From: Halobellus sp. Atlit-31R
Lineage (GTDB): Archaea; Halobacteriota; Halobacteria; Halobacteriales; Haloferacaceae
Direction: 5' to 3'
Assembly (NCBI GenBank): GCA_003665935.1
Contig: QPLR01000002.1
Span: 310,001-374,000, forward strand
DNA length: 64,000 nucleotides
Part shown: positions 1 to 11,225 of the stretch, piece by piece
How positions within the stretch are numbered: position 1 is the first letter of the stretch
Layout of the letters: every line of letters starts with the position of its first letter
Made by a program: the position numbers and the translations under genes
Notes under the pieces: generated by a model
Seen by the model: the letters and a program-made list of their open reading frames with translations, nothing else
What the model was told of the DNA's origin: nothing
Database searches by the model: none

Positions 1-470
1 TCGCCGTAGGTCACCGTCTCGGCCTCGACGTCGACGTCGATCTCCTCGTCGGGGTGAGCCTCGATCCACTCCTGCAGTTCGGCGACGGTCTCGTGGTCCG
101 CCGTCACCGTCGGAATCCCGAGCGCGAGGCAGTTGCCGGCGAAGATCTCGGCGAACGATTCGCCGACGATGGCGTCGATGCCCCAGCGCATCAGCGCCTG
201 CGGTGCGTGTTCGCGGGAGGAGCCGCAGCCGAAGTTGGCGTTGACCGCGAGTACCGAGGCACCCTGGAAGCGCTGGTCGTTGAACGGGTGGTCCTTCGGG
301 TCGTCGTTCTCGTCGAACCGCTGGTCGAAGAACGCGAACTCGCCGAGGCCGTCGAACGTGACGACCTTCATGAATCGCGCGGGGATGATCTGATCGGTGT
401 CGATGTCGTTCCCGCGGACGGGAACGCCGGTTCCGGACACCGAGTCGATCTCGGGGATCTCGTCGCTCAC
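1..470 (-). CDS. leuD: 3-isopropylmalate dehydratase small subunit, LeuD (3' end outside window)
   Basis: The minus-strand frame begins with GTG at 470-468, inside the end of leuC (overlap GTGA), and runs off the left edge. The translated part opens [20 protein letters not shown] and contains the swivel-domain signature [18 protein letters not shown]. That is the substrate-binding small subunit which pairs with LeuC to isomerise 2- to 3-isopropylmalate in leucine synthesis. About 156 residues are visible, so only a C-terminal piece should be missing. The overlapping start implies translational coupling with leuC, as expected for two subunits of one enzyme. Family assignment is secure; whether the enzyme also acts on citramalate (isoleucine route) cannot be read from the sequence. 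Confidence 0.95.
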   Translation of the reverse strand, partial: MSDEIPEIDSVSGTGVPVRGNDIDTDQIIPARFMKVVTFDGLGEFAFFDQRFDENDDPKDHPFNDQRFQGASVLAVNANFGCGSSREHAPQALMRWGIDAIVGESFAEIFAGNCLALGIPTVTADHETVAELQEWIEAHPDEEIDVDVEAETVTYG

Positions 471-1888
471 GCCAGCGTCACCTCCTTCAGTTCGCGCACG
501 TCAGTCACTTCCCCCGTGATCGCCGCGGCGGCGACCATCCGGGGGTTCATCAGGACGGTCCGGCCGTCCTTCGAGCCCTGTCGGCCGACGAAGTTCCGGT
601 TCGACGAGGAGGCGGAGGCCTCGTCGCCCTCCAGTTGATCCTCGTTCATCCCGAGGCACATCGAACAGCCCGCGTTACGCCACTCGAAGCCCGCTTCCTC
701 GAAGATCTCGTCGAGGCCTTCGGCCTCGGCGGCGGCCTTCACGCGCTGGCTTCCGGGGACGACCATCGCGCGGACGTCGTCGTGGACCTGTCGGCCTTCG
801 ACGACGGCCGCAGCCCGACGGAGGTCGGGCAGTCGCGCGTTCGTACACGAGCCGAGGAAGGCGACGTCGATCTGGTAGCCCTCCATCGTCTCGCCGGGCG
901 TGACGCGCATATGCTCCTGCGCGCGCCGTGCGGTGTCCTGTTTGTCCTCAGGCAGCGACTCCGGTTCCGGGATCGGCTCGCTGATGCCGATCCCCTGTCC
1001 GGGCGTGGTCCCCCAGGTGACGACGGGTTCCAGTTCGGAGCCGTCGATGGTGACGACGTCGTCGTACTCGGCGTCGTCGTCGGAGCGGATCGACTCCCAG
1101 TACGGCTCGAGCTCGTCGAACTTCTCGGGGTGCTCTTGGAAGTAGTCGGTCTCCTCCAGCCACTCGTAGGTGGTCTCGTCGGGGTTGACGTAGCCGGCGC
1201 GCGCGCCGCCCTCGATCGACATATTGCAGATGCTCATCCGTCCCTCCATATCGAGGTTCTCGATGGCCTCGCCCGCGTACTCGTAGACGTAGCCGACGCC
1301 GCCCTCGGTGCCGAGTCGGCGGATCACTTCGAGGATGATGTCTTTCGCCCCGACGCCGGGACCGAGTTCGCCCGTGACCTCGATCTTCCGGACGTCCTTT
1401 TTCTCCATCGCGACGGTCTGCGTCGCGAGCACGTCGCGGATCTGGCTCGTCCCGATCCCGAACGCCAGCGCGCCGAACGCGCCGTGCGTCGAGGTGTGGG
1501 AGTCGCCGCAGACGATCGTCTTTCCGGGCTGGGTGATGCCCTTCTCGGGCCCGATGACGTGGACGATCCCCTGCTCGCCGCTCGTGGGGTCGGCGAACTG
1601 GATGCCCGCGTCGCGGACGTTCTGTTCGAGTTCGGACATCATCTCTTCTGCGGCGTCGTCGCTGTACGGTCGCGACTGATCCGCCGTCGGGACGATGTGG
1701 TCGACCGTCGCGTGCGTCAGCTCGGGGTAGGCGACCTCCAGGTCGCGCTCGTTGAGCATCCCGAACGCCTGCGGGCTCGTCACCTCGTGGATGAGGTGGA
1801 GTCCGACGAACAGCTGCGTCTGCCCGGTCGGCAGCTCCGCGACCGTGTGCTCTTCCCAGACTTTGTCGTACAGCGTTCCCTCACTCAT
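467..1888 (-). CDS. leuC: 3-isopropylmalate dehydratase large subunit, LeuC
   Basis: 473 residues, the usual length for bacterial-type LeuC. It is the catalytic aconitase-fold subunit, in the cytoplasm, that isomerises isopropylmalate with a [4Fe-4S] cluster. The cluster cysteines are visible in [13 protein letters not shown] and in [12 protein letters not shown] near the C-terminus; the [15 protein letters not shown] motif lies around residue 125. The ATG start at 1888 follows ilvC by 47 bases, and the stop overlaps the leuD start, placing it in the ilv-leu operon. An acidic, low-complexity stretch around residues 255-275 is typical of haloarchaeal adaptation. Confidence 0.96.
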   Translation of the reverse strand: MSEGTLYDKVWEEHTVAELPTGQTQLFVGLHLIHEVTSPQAFGMLNERDLEVAYPELTHATVDHIVPTADQSRPYSDDAAEEMMSELEQNVRDAGIQFADPTSGEQGIVHVIGPEKGITQPGKTIVCGDSHTSTHGAFGALAFGIGTSQIRDVLATQTVAMEKKDVRKIEVTGELGPGVGAKDIILEVIRRLGTEGGVGYVYEYAGEAIENLDMEGRMSICNMSIEGGARAGYVNPDETTYEWLEETDYFQEHPEKFDELEPYWESIRSDDDAEYDDVVTIDGSELEPVVTWGTTPGQGIGISEPIPEPESLPEDKQDTARRAQEHMRVTPGETMEGYQIDVAFLGSCTNARLPDLRRAAAVVEGRQVHDDVRAMVVPGSQRVKAAAEAEGLDEIFEEAGFEWRNAGCSMCLGMNEDQLEGDEASASSSNRNFVGRQGSKDGRTVLMNPRMVAAAAITGEVTDVRELKEVTLA

Positions 1889-1935
1889 CGCTCTCTCCGT
1901 CGTGTACGGCGTGCATCGGTGTTCGGCTTGTCATC

Positions 1936-2972
<1,037 letters not shown>

Positions 2973-2976
<4 letters not shown>

Positions 2977-3638
2977 TGTGCGTTCGTCGGTTGTGTGGGT
3001 TCGTCTGCTGTGCCCGGCTTCTCGCCCGGCACGGTCGCTTGATCACCGCGCGCTAAGGCCGTGTAGCCCGTCCGAGCGATCTCGATGATGCCGAACTGGC
3101 GGAACGCATCGAGCGCGTCGTCGATCTTCTGTTCGTCGCCGGTGAGCTGGACCGTGATCGTCCGCGGTCCGGCATCGAGCGTCTGCCCGTCGTACATCTC
3201 CGTGACGGCGTGGACCTTGTCGGGCTCGTCGCCCTCGACTTTCAGGAGGACGAGCTCGGTCCGCACCGCGTCGTCGTCGAGCTCGCCGACGGAGATGACG
3301 GGTTTGAGCTTGGCGAGCTGCTTTTCGATCTGGTCGATCCCCGGATCGGGCTCCTCGACGACTATCGTGATCCGCGAGTGGTTCTCGACGGTCGTCGGCC
3401 CGACGGTGAGGCTCTCGATGTTGAACTGGCGGCGCGAGAACAGCCCGGAGACGCGTGAAAGCACGCCCGGGTCGTCCTCGACGAGCGCCGAGATCACCGC
3501 GCGCCGGGGCTCGTGTTCGGCCTCGGCCTCGGGGTCGATGCGGATCCCCTGCTCGTTCCGTCGGCCCTCCGGCTGGGGTCGTTCGTCGGGTGCCGGTCCT
3601 TGCAGTCCGTGCTTCGGCAGGTCGTCCTCAGAACTCAT
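2973..3638 (-). CDS. ilvN: Acetolactate synthase regulatory subunit, IlvN
   Basis: 221 residues. The N-terminal ~40 residues are charged and variable. An ACT domain follows ([22 protein letters not shown], ending near [11 protein letters not shown]), then the ALS_ss C-terminal domain. In this family the subunit binds valine and controls IlvB activity. The start ATG overlaps the ilvB stop (ATGA) and the stop overlaps the ilvC start, so ilvB-ilvN-ilvC is a tightly coupled unit. The long hydrophilic N-terminal segment is longer than bacterial IlvH (~163 aa); an internal start is possible, but the four-base overlap argues for the ATG used here. Confidence 0.95.
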
Positions 3639-5407
3639 AGCTGATCATCCGTCAGAGCGAATCGTCCGTTCGCGCCGCCCGAGGGAACCATCGGGTAGAC
3701 GTTCTCGGCGGGGTCGATGTGGAAGTCGATGACCGACGGGCCGTCGTACGCGAGCGCCTCTTCGACTGTGTCTGCGACCTCGTCGTAGTCGTCGACGCGG
3801 AATCCACGCGCGCCGAACGCCTCCGCGAGCTTGTCGAACTCGGGGCACCAGTTGTACTCGGCCGCCATCCGACGCCCCTCGAAGAAGGCGTCCTGCCACT
3901 GGCGGACCATCCCGATGTACTCGTTGTTGAGCACCGCGACCGTGATGTCGAGTTCCTCCCGAACCGCGACGGAGAGCTCCTGAATCGTCATCAGGAATGA
4001 GCCGTCGCCGTCGATGCAGACGACCTCCTGATCGTCGTCGGCGGCGATTCGCGCGCCGACCGCGGCGGGCAGCCCGTAGCCCATCGTCCCGAGCCCGTGG
4101 CTCGACACCCAGGTGCGCGGCTCCGTGTACGTCCAGTACTGGGAGGCCCACATCTGGTGCTGGCCGACCCCGGAGGTGACGATGGCTCTGTCGGAGGTCG
4201 CCTCGTCGAGCACTTCGACGACGAACTGCGGTTTCAGCGGCTCGTCGTCGGGCGTCGCGTAGTCCATCGGATACTCGTCCTTCCACGTCTGGACCTGCTC
4301 GCGCCACGCGTCGGCCTCGGGGGCCGCGTCGATGGCGTCGTCCAGCTGATCGAGGACGATGCCCGCGTCGCCGATCAGCGGGTAGTCCGCGTGGACGTTC
4401 TTCGAGATCTCCGCGGGGTCGATGTCGATGTGGACGATCTCCGCCTCGGGCGCGAAGGTGTCGATGCCGCCGGTCAGGCGGTCGTCGAACCGCGTTCCGA
4501 CCGCGATCAGGAGGTCGGTGTGGGTGATCGCCATATTGGCGTAGCCCGTGCCGTGCATCCCCGCCCACGAGAGACAGAGGTCGTCGTCTTCGGGGAACGA
4601 GCCGATGCCCGGCATCGTCGTGACGACCGGGATCTCGTAGTCGCGTGCGAACGCGCGGGCCTCGTCGGTCGCGCCGGCCTTGATGACGCCGCCGCCGAAG
4701 AGCAAGAGCGGTCGCTCCGCCGCCTCGATCACGTCGGCCGCGGTCTGGACGTCGTCCTCGTCGGCGACGTACTGCGGGCGCGTCGTCTCCGGCGGCGCCG
4801 CCGGTCCGGGCTCTGCGTCGGTCCCGTCGAGCGTGACGTCTTTCGGGAGATCGACGAGCGTCGGCCCCGGACGTCCCTCGCCTGCGAGCGCGAGCGCCTC
4901 GCCGACGGTGTCGCCGACCGTGCTGGCGTCGCCCGCGAAGTAGTTGTGCTTCGTGATCGGCGCGGTGACGCCGGTGGTGTCGGTCTCCTGGAACGCGTCG
5001 GAGCCGACCATATCCGAGGGGACCTGGCCGGTGAGCGCCAACAGCCCGTCGGAGTCCATATTGGCGTCGGCGATCCCCGTCACGAGGTTGGTCGCGCCGG
5101 GGCCCGACGTCGCCAGGCAGACGCCCGGCTCGTTGCGGACGACGCCGAACGCGTCCGCAGCGTGCGCTGCGCCCTGTTCGTGCGCCATCGTGACGTGCCG
5201 GATGTCGGAGTGATACAGCGCGTCGTAGACGGGCATAATCGCCCCGCCCTGGACGCCGAACGCTGCCTCGATGCCCTCGTTCTCTAGGGCGCGGACGACG
5301 GACTCGGAGCCGGTCGTCACGGGCGACTGCGCCGACTCCGTCTCGGTCGACTCTGCCTCCGCGTCGGTCGGCTCTGCCTCCGGCGACGACGGTGCCTGCT
5401 TGCTCAT
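3635..5407 (-). CDS. ilvB: Acetolactate synthase catalytic subunit, IlvB
   Basis: 590 residues. This ThDP- and FAD-dependent enzyme condenses pyruvate with pyruvate or 2-oxobutyrate, the first common step of branched-chain amino acid synthesis. The PYR domain shows the catalytic glutamate in VTMAHEQGAAHAADAFG and the ATSGPGATNLVTGIADA motif; the central FAD/DHS-like domain is present; the ThDP Mg2+ motif is VCIDGDGSFLMTI through AVLNNEYIG. The first ~40 residues are acidic and low complexity (EAEPTDAEAESTETESAQ), a common haloarchaeal N-terminal extension. Stop overlaps ilvN. Upstream lies a 50-codon leader-like ORF and a small hairpin, described separately. Confidence 0.97.
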   Translation of the reverse strand: MSKQAPSSPEAEPTDAEAESTETESAQSPVTTGSESVVRALENEGIEAAFGVQGGAIMPVYDALYHSDIRHVTMAHEQGAAHAADAFGVVRNEPGVCLATSGPGATNLVTGIADANMDSDGLLALTGQVPSDMVGSDAFQETDTTGVTAPITKHNYFAGDASTVGDTVGEALALAGEGRPGPTLVDLPKDVTLDGTDAEPGPAAPPETTRPQYVADEDDVQTAADVIEAAERPLLLFGGGVIKAGATDEARAFARDYEIPVVTTMPGIGSFPEDDDLCLSWAGMHGTGYANMAITHTDLLIAVGTRFDDRLTGGIDTFAPEAEIVHIDIDPAEISKNVHADYPLIGDAGIVLDQLDDAIDAAPEADAWREQVQTWKDEYPMDYATPDDEPLKPQFVVEVLDEATSDRAIVTSGVGQHQMWASQYWTYTEPRTWVSSHGLGTMGYGLPAAVGARIAADDDQEVVCIDGDGSFLMTIQELSVAVREELDITVAVLNNEYIGMVRQWQDAFFEGRRMAAEYNWCPEFDKLAEAFGARGFRVDDYDEVADTVEEALAYDGPSVIDFHIDPAENVYPMVPSGGANGRFALTDDQL

Positions 5408-5565
5408 CGGGCACCACCGCCGGTCGGGGTCGGTTTCGTTCGTGATCGATGCTTCGGGTGTGGTCGTGTGGATCGAGCGTCGTACTCCATTGGCGTCGTG
5501 TAACGGTCGCTGGTCGGTTGTCTGGTGGGCGCGTACGGGAACGAAAAGTCGAAACTGGGGGTGTG

Positions 5566-5583
5566 AGGGGCTAGGCGGCCCCT
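5566..5583 (-). terminator. Candidate attenuator-like hairpin between leader ORF and ilvB
   Basis: On the minus strand AGGGGC pairs with GCCCCT around a six-base loop. The TAG stop of the small ORF 5571-5723 lies inside this hairpin, and a short T run (CTTTTC) follows about 20 bases downstream, still about 130 bases before the ilvB start. This arrangement could be an intrinsic terminator, an attenuator, or chance in GC-rich DNA. Only the pairing and the T run are seen; the regulatory role is inference. Confidence 0.3.
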
Positions 5584-5723
5584 ACAATACGCCGCACGTC
5601 GACGCCGACCGCCCCGGCGCCGGCCGACAGGAACACGGACGCGACCTGCGCCGCCGCTGGGACGGTCGCCGTCGCCTCGGTGGTCTGTCGTCGCATCGTA
5701 CCCCACAGATTCGTCTCGTCCAT
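5571..5723 (-). CDS. Possible 50-residue leader-like ORF between leuA and ilvB
   Basis: An ATG at 5723-5721 opens a 50-codon frame on the operon strand (begins MDETNLWGTMRRQTTEATAT, ends VGVDVRRIVGAA). The frame continues upstream to 5798 without a stop, but the internal ATG is preferred because the codons before it look poor. Roughly one fifth of the residues are Val, Leu or Ile, with seven Val in the second half. It is the only plausible gene in the ~400-base gap between leuA (ends 5814) and ilvB (starts 5407). It could be a leader peptide linked to the adjacent hairpin, a small conserved protein, or noise; no family is recognised. Confidence 0.3.
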   Translation of the reverse strand: MDETNLWGTMRRQTTEATATVPAAAQVASVFLSAGAGAVGVDVRRIVGAA

Positions 5724-5813
5724 AATGAACGTTTCGAGCCGCGCTGCCGTTTCGGACGGTCGGTCGGCGGCGCACCCGTGGCTCGCCGGTTCGAGCAACC
5801 GGGGCGCGCGCCA

Positions 5814-7068
<1,255 letters not shown>

Positions 7069-7093
7069 TGTGTCTGTTCACTACCTGGAAAGA

Positions 7094-7101
7094 CATTAAA
7101 A
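7094..7101 (-). promoter_or_regulatory. TATA-like box for leuA
   Basis: On the minus strand TTTTAATG is centred about 26 bases before position ~7071, the normal haloarchaeal distance from TATA box to transcription start. That would make the ATG at 7068-7066 essentially leaderless, although an SD-like AGGTAGTGA also lies between box and ATG. The box is therefore the best evidence that translation should begin at 7068, in conflict with the leuA reading frame. Confidence 0.5.
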
Positions 7102-7500
7102 GGTTTCGCTGCACGCGGTGAAATCGGAGGACGACGCTGGCGCAGCTCAGCGGCGCGGAGGGTGAGCGAGCCGCCGCGTATCCCCGTAGAACCCGGTCTC
7201 GACGCTAATGTACGGTCGTACTGGAGACGCAGACCGGCCGCGATCAGATCCGTGTCACAGGTGGTCGTTTGGCGCAAATTCCGCCGCGAGTGCGGTCGAT
7301 TGCACACCTCGATCGCTCGCGCGCGCCGGAGAGTGGACGAACGGTCAGGTGCGTCGGCAGCGAGTCGGGCGGTCGAAGGGGAGACGCGAGGGCGGGCGAC
7401 TCCGCGACGAACCAGCGTCGCAATCAGGTTCCGAATTCGTGTCGGAACACCGATAGGACGCGTCCGAATCCTTTTCGTACCGCTCTCCGTCCCCCCTGGT
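7102..7500. other. Gene-free divergent region between leuA and the 7501 gene
   Basis: No convincing reading frame in about 400 bases. A seven-base perfect stem (GTTCCGA / TCGGAAC, seven-base loop) sits at 7428-7448. A T-rich CCTTTTCG at about 7470 lies ~26 bases before the ATG at 7501 and is a plausible TATA element for that gene. The rest shows nothing I can name; it may hold regulatory sites for leuA. Confidence 0.4.
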
Positions 7501-7785
7501 ATGAGCGACTTCAACCTGAACCTCTCGGCGGCCGAAGAGCACCTCGACGAGGCGGACGCGGGCGACGTCGTCCTCGGCGTTCTCGACGGGACCACGGACC
7601 CCGAAGAGTGGATCCGGGCGGTCAGAACGGGGAACGTGCTCGTGTTGGTCGTCGAGGGCGACCTCAACGAACTGGCCAAGGGGTTCGCCCGCCCGATCAG
7701 GGATATGGACGGCAGCCTCACGCACTTCCGGGACTTCCTGATCGTCGCGCCCGCCGGCGTCGAGATCGACACGGACCGACTCTAG
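7501..7785 (+). CDS. Small conserved haloarchaeal protein (DUF5779-like)
   Basis: 94 residues from ATG 7501 (longer upstream frame ignored because a TATA-like CTTTTCG lies 26 bases before this ATG). Sequence opens MSDFNLNLSAAEEHLDEADA and contains VVLGVLDGTTDPEEWIRAV and NVLVLVVEGDLNELAKGFAR. It matches my recollection of the DUF5779 family, found in haloarchaea and of unknown function. The pattern of short beta strands and helices suggests a small soluble alpha/beta protein. It is divergent from leuA; no functional link can be claimed. Confidence 0.8.
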   Translation: MSDFNLNLSAAEEHLDEADAGDVVLGVLDGTTDPEEWIRAVRTGNVLVLVVEGDLNELAKGFARPIRDMDGSLTHFRDFLIVAPAGVEIDTDRL

Positions 7786-7824
7786 CATCTTCCCTGCGCG
7801 CTCACGCTCGACGTCAGTCACCCG

Positions 7825-8631
7825 CTACCCGTCACCCGGGGACGTCTCGACGAAGGTCAGCACGTGGCCGTCGTCGTCGACGACGCGGGTCCCTTCCGCG
7901 ACGTCTATCGGCCCGGCCCGCCAGGGCGCGCCGGCTTCGATCACGTCGGCCGCGCTCGACGTCGTGAACGCAAGATCCACGTGGAGCCCCCCGCGGGCGT
8001 CCGCAATGCCCAGTTGCGGCTCCCAGAGCTCGAGGTCGACCGGGCCACGTAACCGGACGCGCCGCCGCTCGTCGCCTCGATCGACGACCTCGAAGCCGAG
8101 TCGGCGGTATCGGGCTTCGGCGCGAGACAGGTCCGAGACCTCCAGCACCACCTCGAAGATGCCCGTGAGCGGCGGCGCGACGTCGGAGTCGGCGGCGTCT
8201 GTCGCTTCGGGGCCGCCGCCGGGACCCGCGGCTGCCGGGCCGGCGGCAGCCGCCTCGTGAATACCGCCGATCTCCACGCAGTGACCCGCAGGATCGTAGA
8301 CGTACAGCGACTCGCTGACGCCGAAGGAGAACTCCACGGGCTCGAGGTCGGCGAGGCGGCGGCGCCAGCGCGGGTACGCCGCGCGAGTCGTCGAGAACGC
8401 GTAGTGGGTGTGGACCCCGCCGCGCGGCCGTCCCGTCGGCCGCCGGAGGACCAGCGACGTGGGGAGTGCGTCTGCATCTGCGCCGCCGGTGGCCGTGCCC
8501 AGCTCGTAGGCGACGTGCGATTCAGACGCGGACCCGGCCGTCGGATCGAGAGCCAGCCGGTCCTCGTAGAACCGACGGGCGGCGTCGAGGTCCTTCACTT
8601 CGAGGCCGAGCCGACGGAGCGCAGAGAGCAT
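7825..8631 (-). CDS. VOC superfamily protein, two glyoxalase/dioxygenase-like domains
   Basis: 268 residues built of two paired beta-alpha-beta-beta-beta modules. The first runs from RRLGLEVKDLDAARRFYEDRLAL to VYDPAGHCVEIGGIHE; the second from LTGIFEVVLEVSDLSRAEARYRRLGFEV to VDDDGHVLTFVE. This is the vicinal oxygen chelate fold (glyoxalase I, ring-cleavage dioxygenase, antibiotic-binding proteins). HCVEI carries typical metal ligands in the first half; the second half is more degenerate, with DGHVLTFVE. A Gly/Ala/Pro-rich linker of ~25 residues joins the halves. Substrate cannot be told from sequence. It sits alone between divergent genes. Confidence 0.8.
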   Translation of the reverse strand: MLSALRRLGLEVKDLDAARRFYEDRLALDPTAGSASESHVAYELGTATGGADADALPTSLVLRRPTGRPRGGVHTHYAFSTTRAAYPRWRRRLADLEPVEFSFGVSESLYVYDPAGHCVEIGGIHEAAAAGPAAAGPGGGPEATDAADSDVAPPLTGIFEVVLEVSDLSRAEARYRRLGFEVVDRGDERRRVRLRGPVDLELWEPQLGIADARGGLHVDLAFTTSSAADVIEAGAPWRAGPIDVAEGTRVVDDDGHVLTFVETSPGDG

Positions 8632-8764
8632 ACCGTCCTATCGGGTCGCGAGCGGCAAAGAGCTACGTGTCGGTCCCGTGTGGGGGACCCGGAGTTCGGG
8701 ACGGGTAGTTTTCAGCGTCTGTCGCGTGGAAACGTATTTGCTACTGCTGCGATTACCGCAGAGT

Positions 8765-11095
8765 ATGTCCGGGCGACCGACAACGTACGGGTTCGGCGAG
8801 TTCCCGGAGGAGATACGCGTCCTTCACGTGGACGACGACGCCGGGTTCGGCGAGCTCACCGCGTCGTTTCTCGCCCGTCACAACGGCGCGTTCTCCGTCT
8901 CGGCTGCGACGAACCCCGAGAAAGCGCTCGAACGCGTTGCGACGGAGCGGTTCGACTGCGTCGTCAGCGACTACGATATGCCCCGGCTCTCCGGACTCGA
9001 CCTGCTCGAAGAGGTGCGGGAGCTCGACCCCGACATCCCGTTCATCCTCTTTACCGGAAAGGGCAGCGAGGAGATCGCGAGCCGGGCGATCTCCGTCGGC
9101 GTGACTGACTATCTGCAGAAGGAGATCGGCACCGAGCAGTACGCCGTGCTCGCGAACCGCGTGGAGAACGCCGTCGAGCAGGCCCGGTCCCGTCGGGCGC
9201 TGACGGCGAGTCAGCGGCGACTCTCGCGCTTCGTCGAACAGTCCCCGCTGGGGACGATCGAGTACGACAAGTCGTTCACGATCGCCGACATCAACGAGGC
9301 GGCGACGGAGATCACCGGCTACGAGAAGTCGGAGCTCGTCGGCGGAACGTGGCTCCCGATCGTCCCCGAAGACGAGAAACGACACGTCGCCGAGATCGAA
9401 CGGCAGCTGCTCGACAACCGCGGCGGCTACCGCAGCGTCAACGAGATCCACACGAAAAGCGGCGAGCGGCGGCTGTGTGCGTGGCACAACCGGGTCGTCA
9501 CCGACGAGGACGGCAGCGTCATCACCATCTTCTCGCAGTTCGAGGACATCACGGAAGCGCGGAGCCAGCGCCGGGAGCTAGAGCGCACGAACGCCGTCCT
9601 CTCGACGCTCTTCGAGACGCTCCCGGTCGGCGTGCTCGCCGAGGACGACAGTCGCGAGATCATCGCGACGAACGAGCGGCTGTTCGAGCTGCTCGACGTT
9701 CCGGGCGCGCCGAGCGAGGCTGTGGGGCGGGACCGTACGTCGGTCGCGGAAGCGATCAGCGGCGAATTCGCCGATCCTGAGGCGTTCGCCTCCCGGAGTC
9801 GAGCCATCGCCGAGGCGCGCGACCCGCAGTGGAACGACGAGCTGCCGCTCGCGGACGGGCGTTCGCTAGAGCGGAACTACCGCCCGATTCAGCTCCCGAA
9901 CGGTCAGGGCCACCTCTGGGTGTATCACGACGTCACCGACCGCACGGTCCGCGAGCGACGGCTGGCCGCACTGAACGAGACGACGCGGGAGCTGATGACC
10001 GCCGAGAGTCGAACGGAGGTCGCCGAGATCGGCGTCGACGCGGCGAACACAGTGCTCGACCTCGACGCGAACGCGATCCACAGTTACGAGGAGGGAACCG
10101 GACTGGTGCCGATCGCGGTCACGGACGCGGCATACGACCTCGTCGGGCCACCGCCGACGTTCCCAGAGGGCGAAGGCATCGCCTGGCGGGCGTTTCAGCA
10201 GGACGAGTTGCTCACGGTCGAGGACGTCCACGAGGACCCGGACGTGTACAACTCCGAGACGCCGATCCGCAGCGAGATCTACGCCCCGCTCGGGGAGGAG
10301 GGGATCCTCATCGCCGGCTCGGCATCGGTCGACGCCTTCGACCCGGCCGACACCGTCCTCGCGGAGATTCTGGCCGTCAACGTCGCCACGGCACTCGATC
10401 AGGTGCGGCGCAACGAGCGGCTCCGGGAGCGCGAACAGGAGCTGACCCGGCAGAACGCTCGGCTCGAACAGTTCGCAAGCGTCGTCTCCCACGACCTCCG
10501 AAACCCGCTCAACGTCGCCGAGGGACGGCTCCGGCTCGCGATGGAGTCCTGCGAGAACGAGCACGCGAACGAGCAGTTGGCCCACCTGGCGAGCGCACAC
10601 GAACGGATGACGGCGCTGATCGAAGACCTGCTGACGCTCGCGCGCGACCGCGAGACGACGATCGACCCGGCGGCCATCGAACTGACGGCGTTCGTGAACG
10701 CGTCCTGGCGGAACGTCGAGACCGGCGAGGCCACACTCGCCGTCGAGGCGGACGGTGCGATCGTCGCCGACGGATCGCACCTCCGCCAACTACTGGAGAA
10801 CCTCTTTCGGAACGCCGTTGAACACGGCGGCGACGACGTCGCCGTCACCGTCGGAAGCCTCCCGGACGGCTTCTACATCGAAGACGACGGCGTCGGCATC
10901 CCCGCCGCCGACCGCGAGCGCGTGTTCGACCACGGCTACTCGACGTCGCACACCGGCACGGGGTTCGGCCTCGCCATCGCACGGCAGTGCGCCGACGCCC
11001 ACGGCTGGGAGATCAGCGCGACAGAGAGCTCCGACGGCGGTGCGCGGTTCGAGATCCGCGGTGTCGATACGGCCGGTCAGTACCGCGCCGAGTGA
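8765..11095 (+). CDS. Hybrid sensor: receiver - PAS - PAS - GAF - histidine kinase
   Basis: 776 residues from ATG 8765; the frame is open upstream to a GTG at 8678 but the internal ATG starts the fold cleanly. A receiver domain comes first (VLHVDDDAGFGE, phospho-acceptor Asp at about residue 69 in SDYDMPRLSGLDLL, then FTGKGSEEIA). Two PAS domains follow (roughly 155-285 and 290-400), a GAF domain (400-545), then HisKA with the H-box SHDLRNPLN (His ~575) and an HATPase domain with NLFRNAVEHGG and GTGFGLAI. No membrane segments, so it senses cytoplasmic signals. This N-terminal receiver layout is common in haloarchaea. It is the only receiver in this window although six kinases are present. Confidence 0.92.
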   Translation: MSGRPTTYGFGEFPEEIRVLHVDDDAGFGELTASFLARHNGAFSVSAATNPEKALERVATERFDCVVSDYDMPRLSGLDLLEEVRELDPDIPFILFTGKGSEEIASRAISVGVTDYLQKEIGTEQYAVLANRVENAVEQARSRRALTASQRRLSRFVEQSPLGTIEYDKSFTIADINEAATEITGYEKSELVGGTWLPIVPEDEKRHVAEIERQLLDNRGGYRSVNEIHTKSGERRLCAWHNRVVTDEDGSVITIFSQFEDITEARSQRRELERTNAVLSTLFETLPVGVLAEDDSREIIATNERLFELLDVPGAPSEAVGRDRTSVAEAISGEFADPEAFASRSRAIAEARDPQWNDELPLADGRSLERNYRPIQLPNGQGHLWVYHDVTDRTVRERRLAALNETTRELMTAESRTEVAEIGVDAANTVLDLDANAIHSYEEGTGLVPIAVTDAAYDLVGPPPTFPEGEGIAWRAFQQDELLTVEDVHEDPDVYNSETPIRSEIYAPLGEEGILIAGSASVDAFDPADTVLAEILAVNVATALDQVRRNERLREREQELTRQNARLEQFASVVSHDLRNPLNVAEGRLRLAMESCENEHANEQLAHLASAHERMTALIEDLLTLARDRETTIDPAAIELTAFVNASWRNVETGEATLAVEADGAIVADGSHLRQLLENLFRNAVEHGGDDVAVTVGSLPDGFYIEDDGVGIPAADRERVFDHGYSTSHTGTGFGLAIARQCADAHGWEISATESSDGGARFEIRGVDTAGQYRAE

Positions 11096-11117
11096 CGGGC
11101 GACCGCGCGTCGCCGGC

Positions 11118-11225
11118 TCACCGGGTCTTCCGCGCGTCGTCGCCTCACCGAATCTTCCGCGCGTCGTCGCCTCACCGAATCTTCCGCACGTCGTCGCCTC
11201 ACCGAATCTTCCGCACGTCGCTCAC
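11118..11225. repeat. 27-bp tandem repeat, four copies, the last coding the C-terminus of the adjacent gene
   Basis: Copies start at 11118, 11145, 11172 and 11199 with exact 27-base period and few substitutions. Read on the minus strand each copy encodes a nonapeptide like GDDVRKIR plus a TGA stop; the copy at 11199-11225 is the true end of the 11199-12035 gene (VSDVRKIR stop). The three further copies lie after that stop, before the end of the convergent kinase gene at 11095. This is a local tandem duplication of a gene end, not a CRISPR (no spacers). Confidence 0.9.

Noticed and set aside
4097..5287. Long open frame antisense to ilvB
   Set aside because: High-GC haloarchaeal DNA gives long antisense frames; composition is Arg/Asp/Val-rich and the sense frame is a clear enzyme. 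The same applies to long antisense frames over leuC, dnaK, the subtilase, cdc48 and larC.
7073..7772. Extending leuA upstream to the first ATG of its frame
   Set aside because: This part is antisense to the conserved 7501-7785 gene and crosses the likely leuA promoter.
9829..10821. Arg-rich open frame inside the hybrid kinase
   Set aside because: Shifted-frame shadow of the kinase gene, with no start context and no domain.
11118..11225. CRISPR array
   Set aside because: Repeat units are contiguous without spacers and there are no cas genes; the same holds for the 31- and 33-base repeats.
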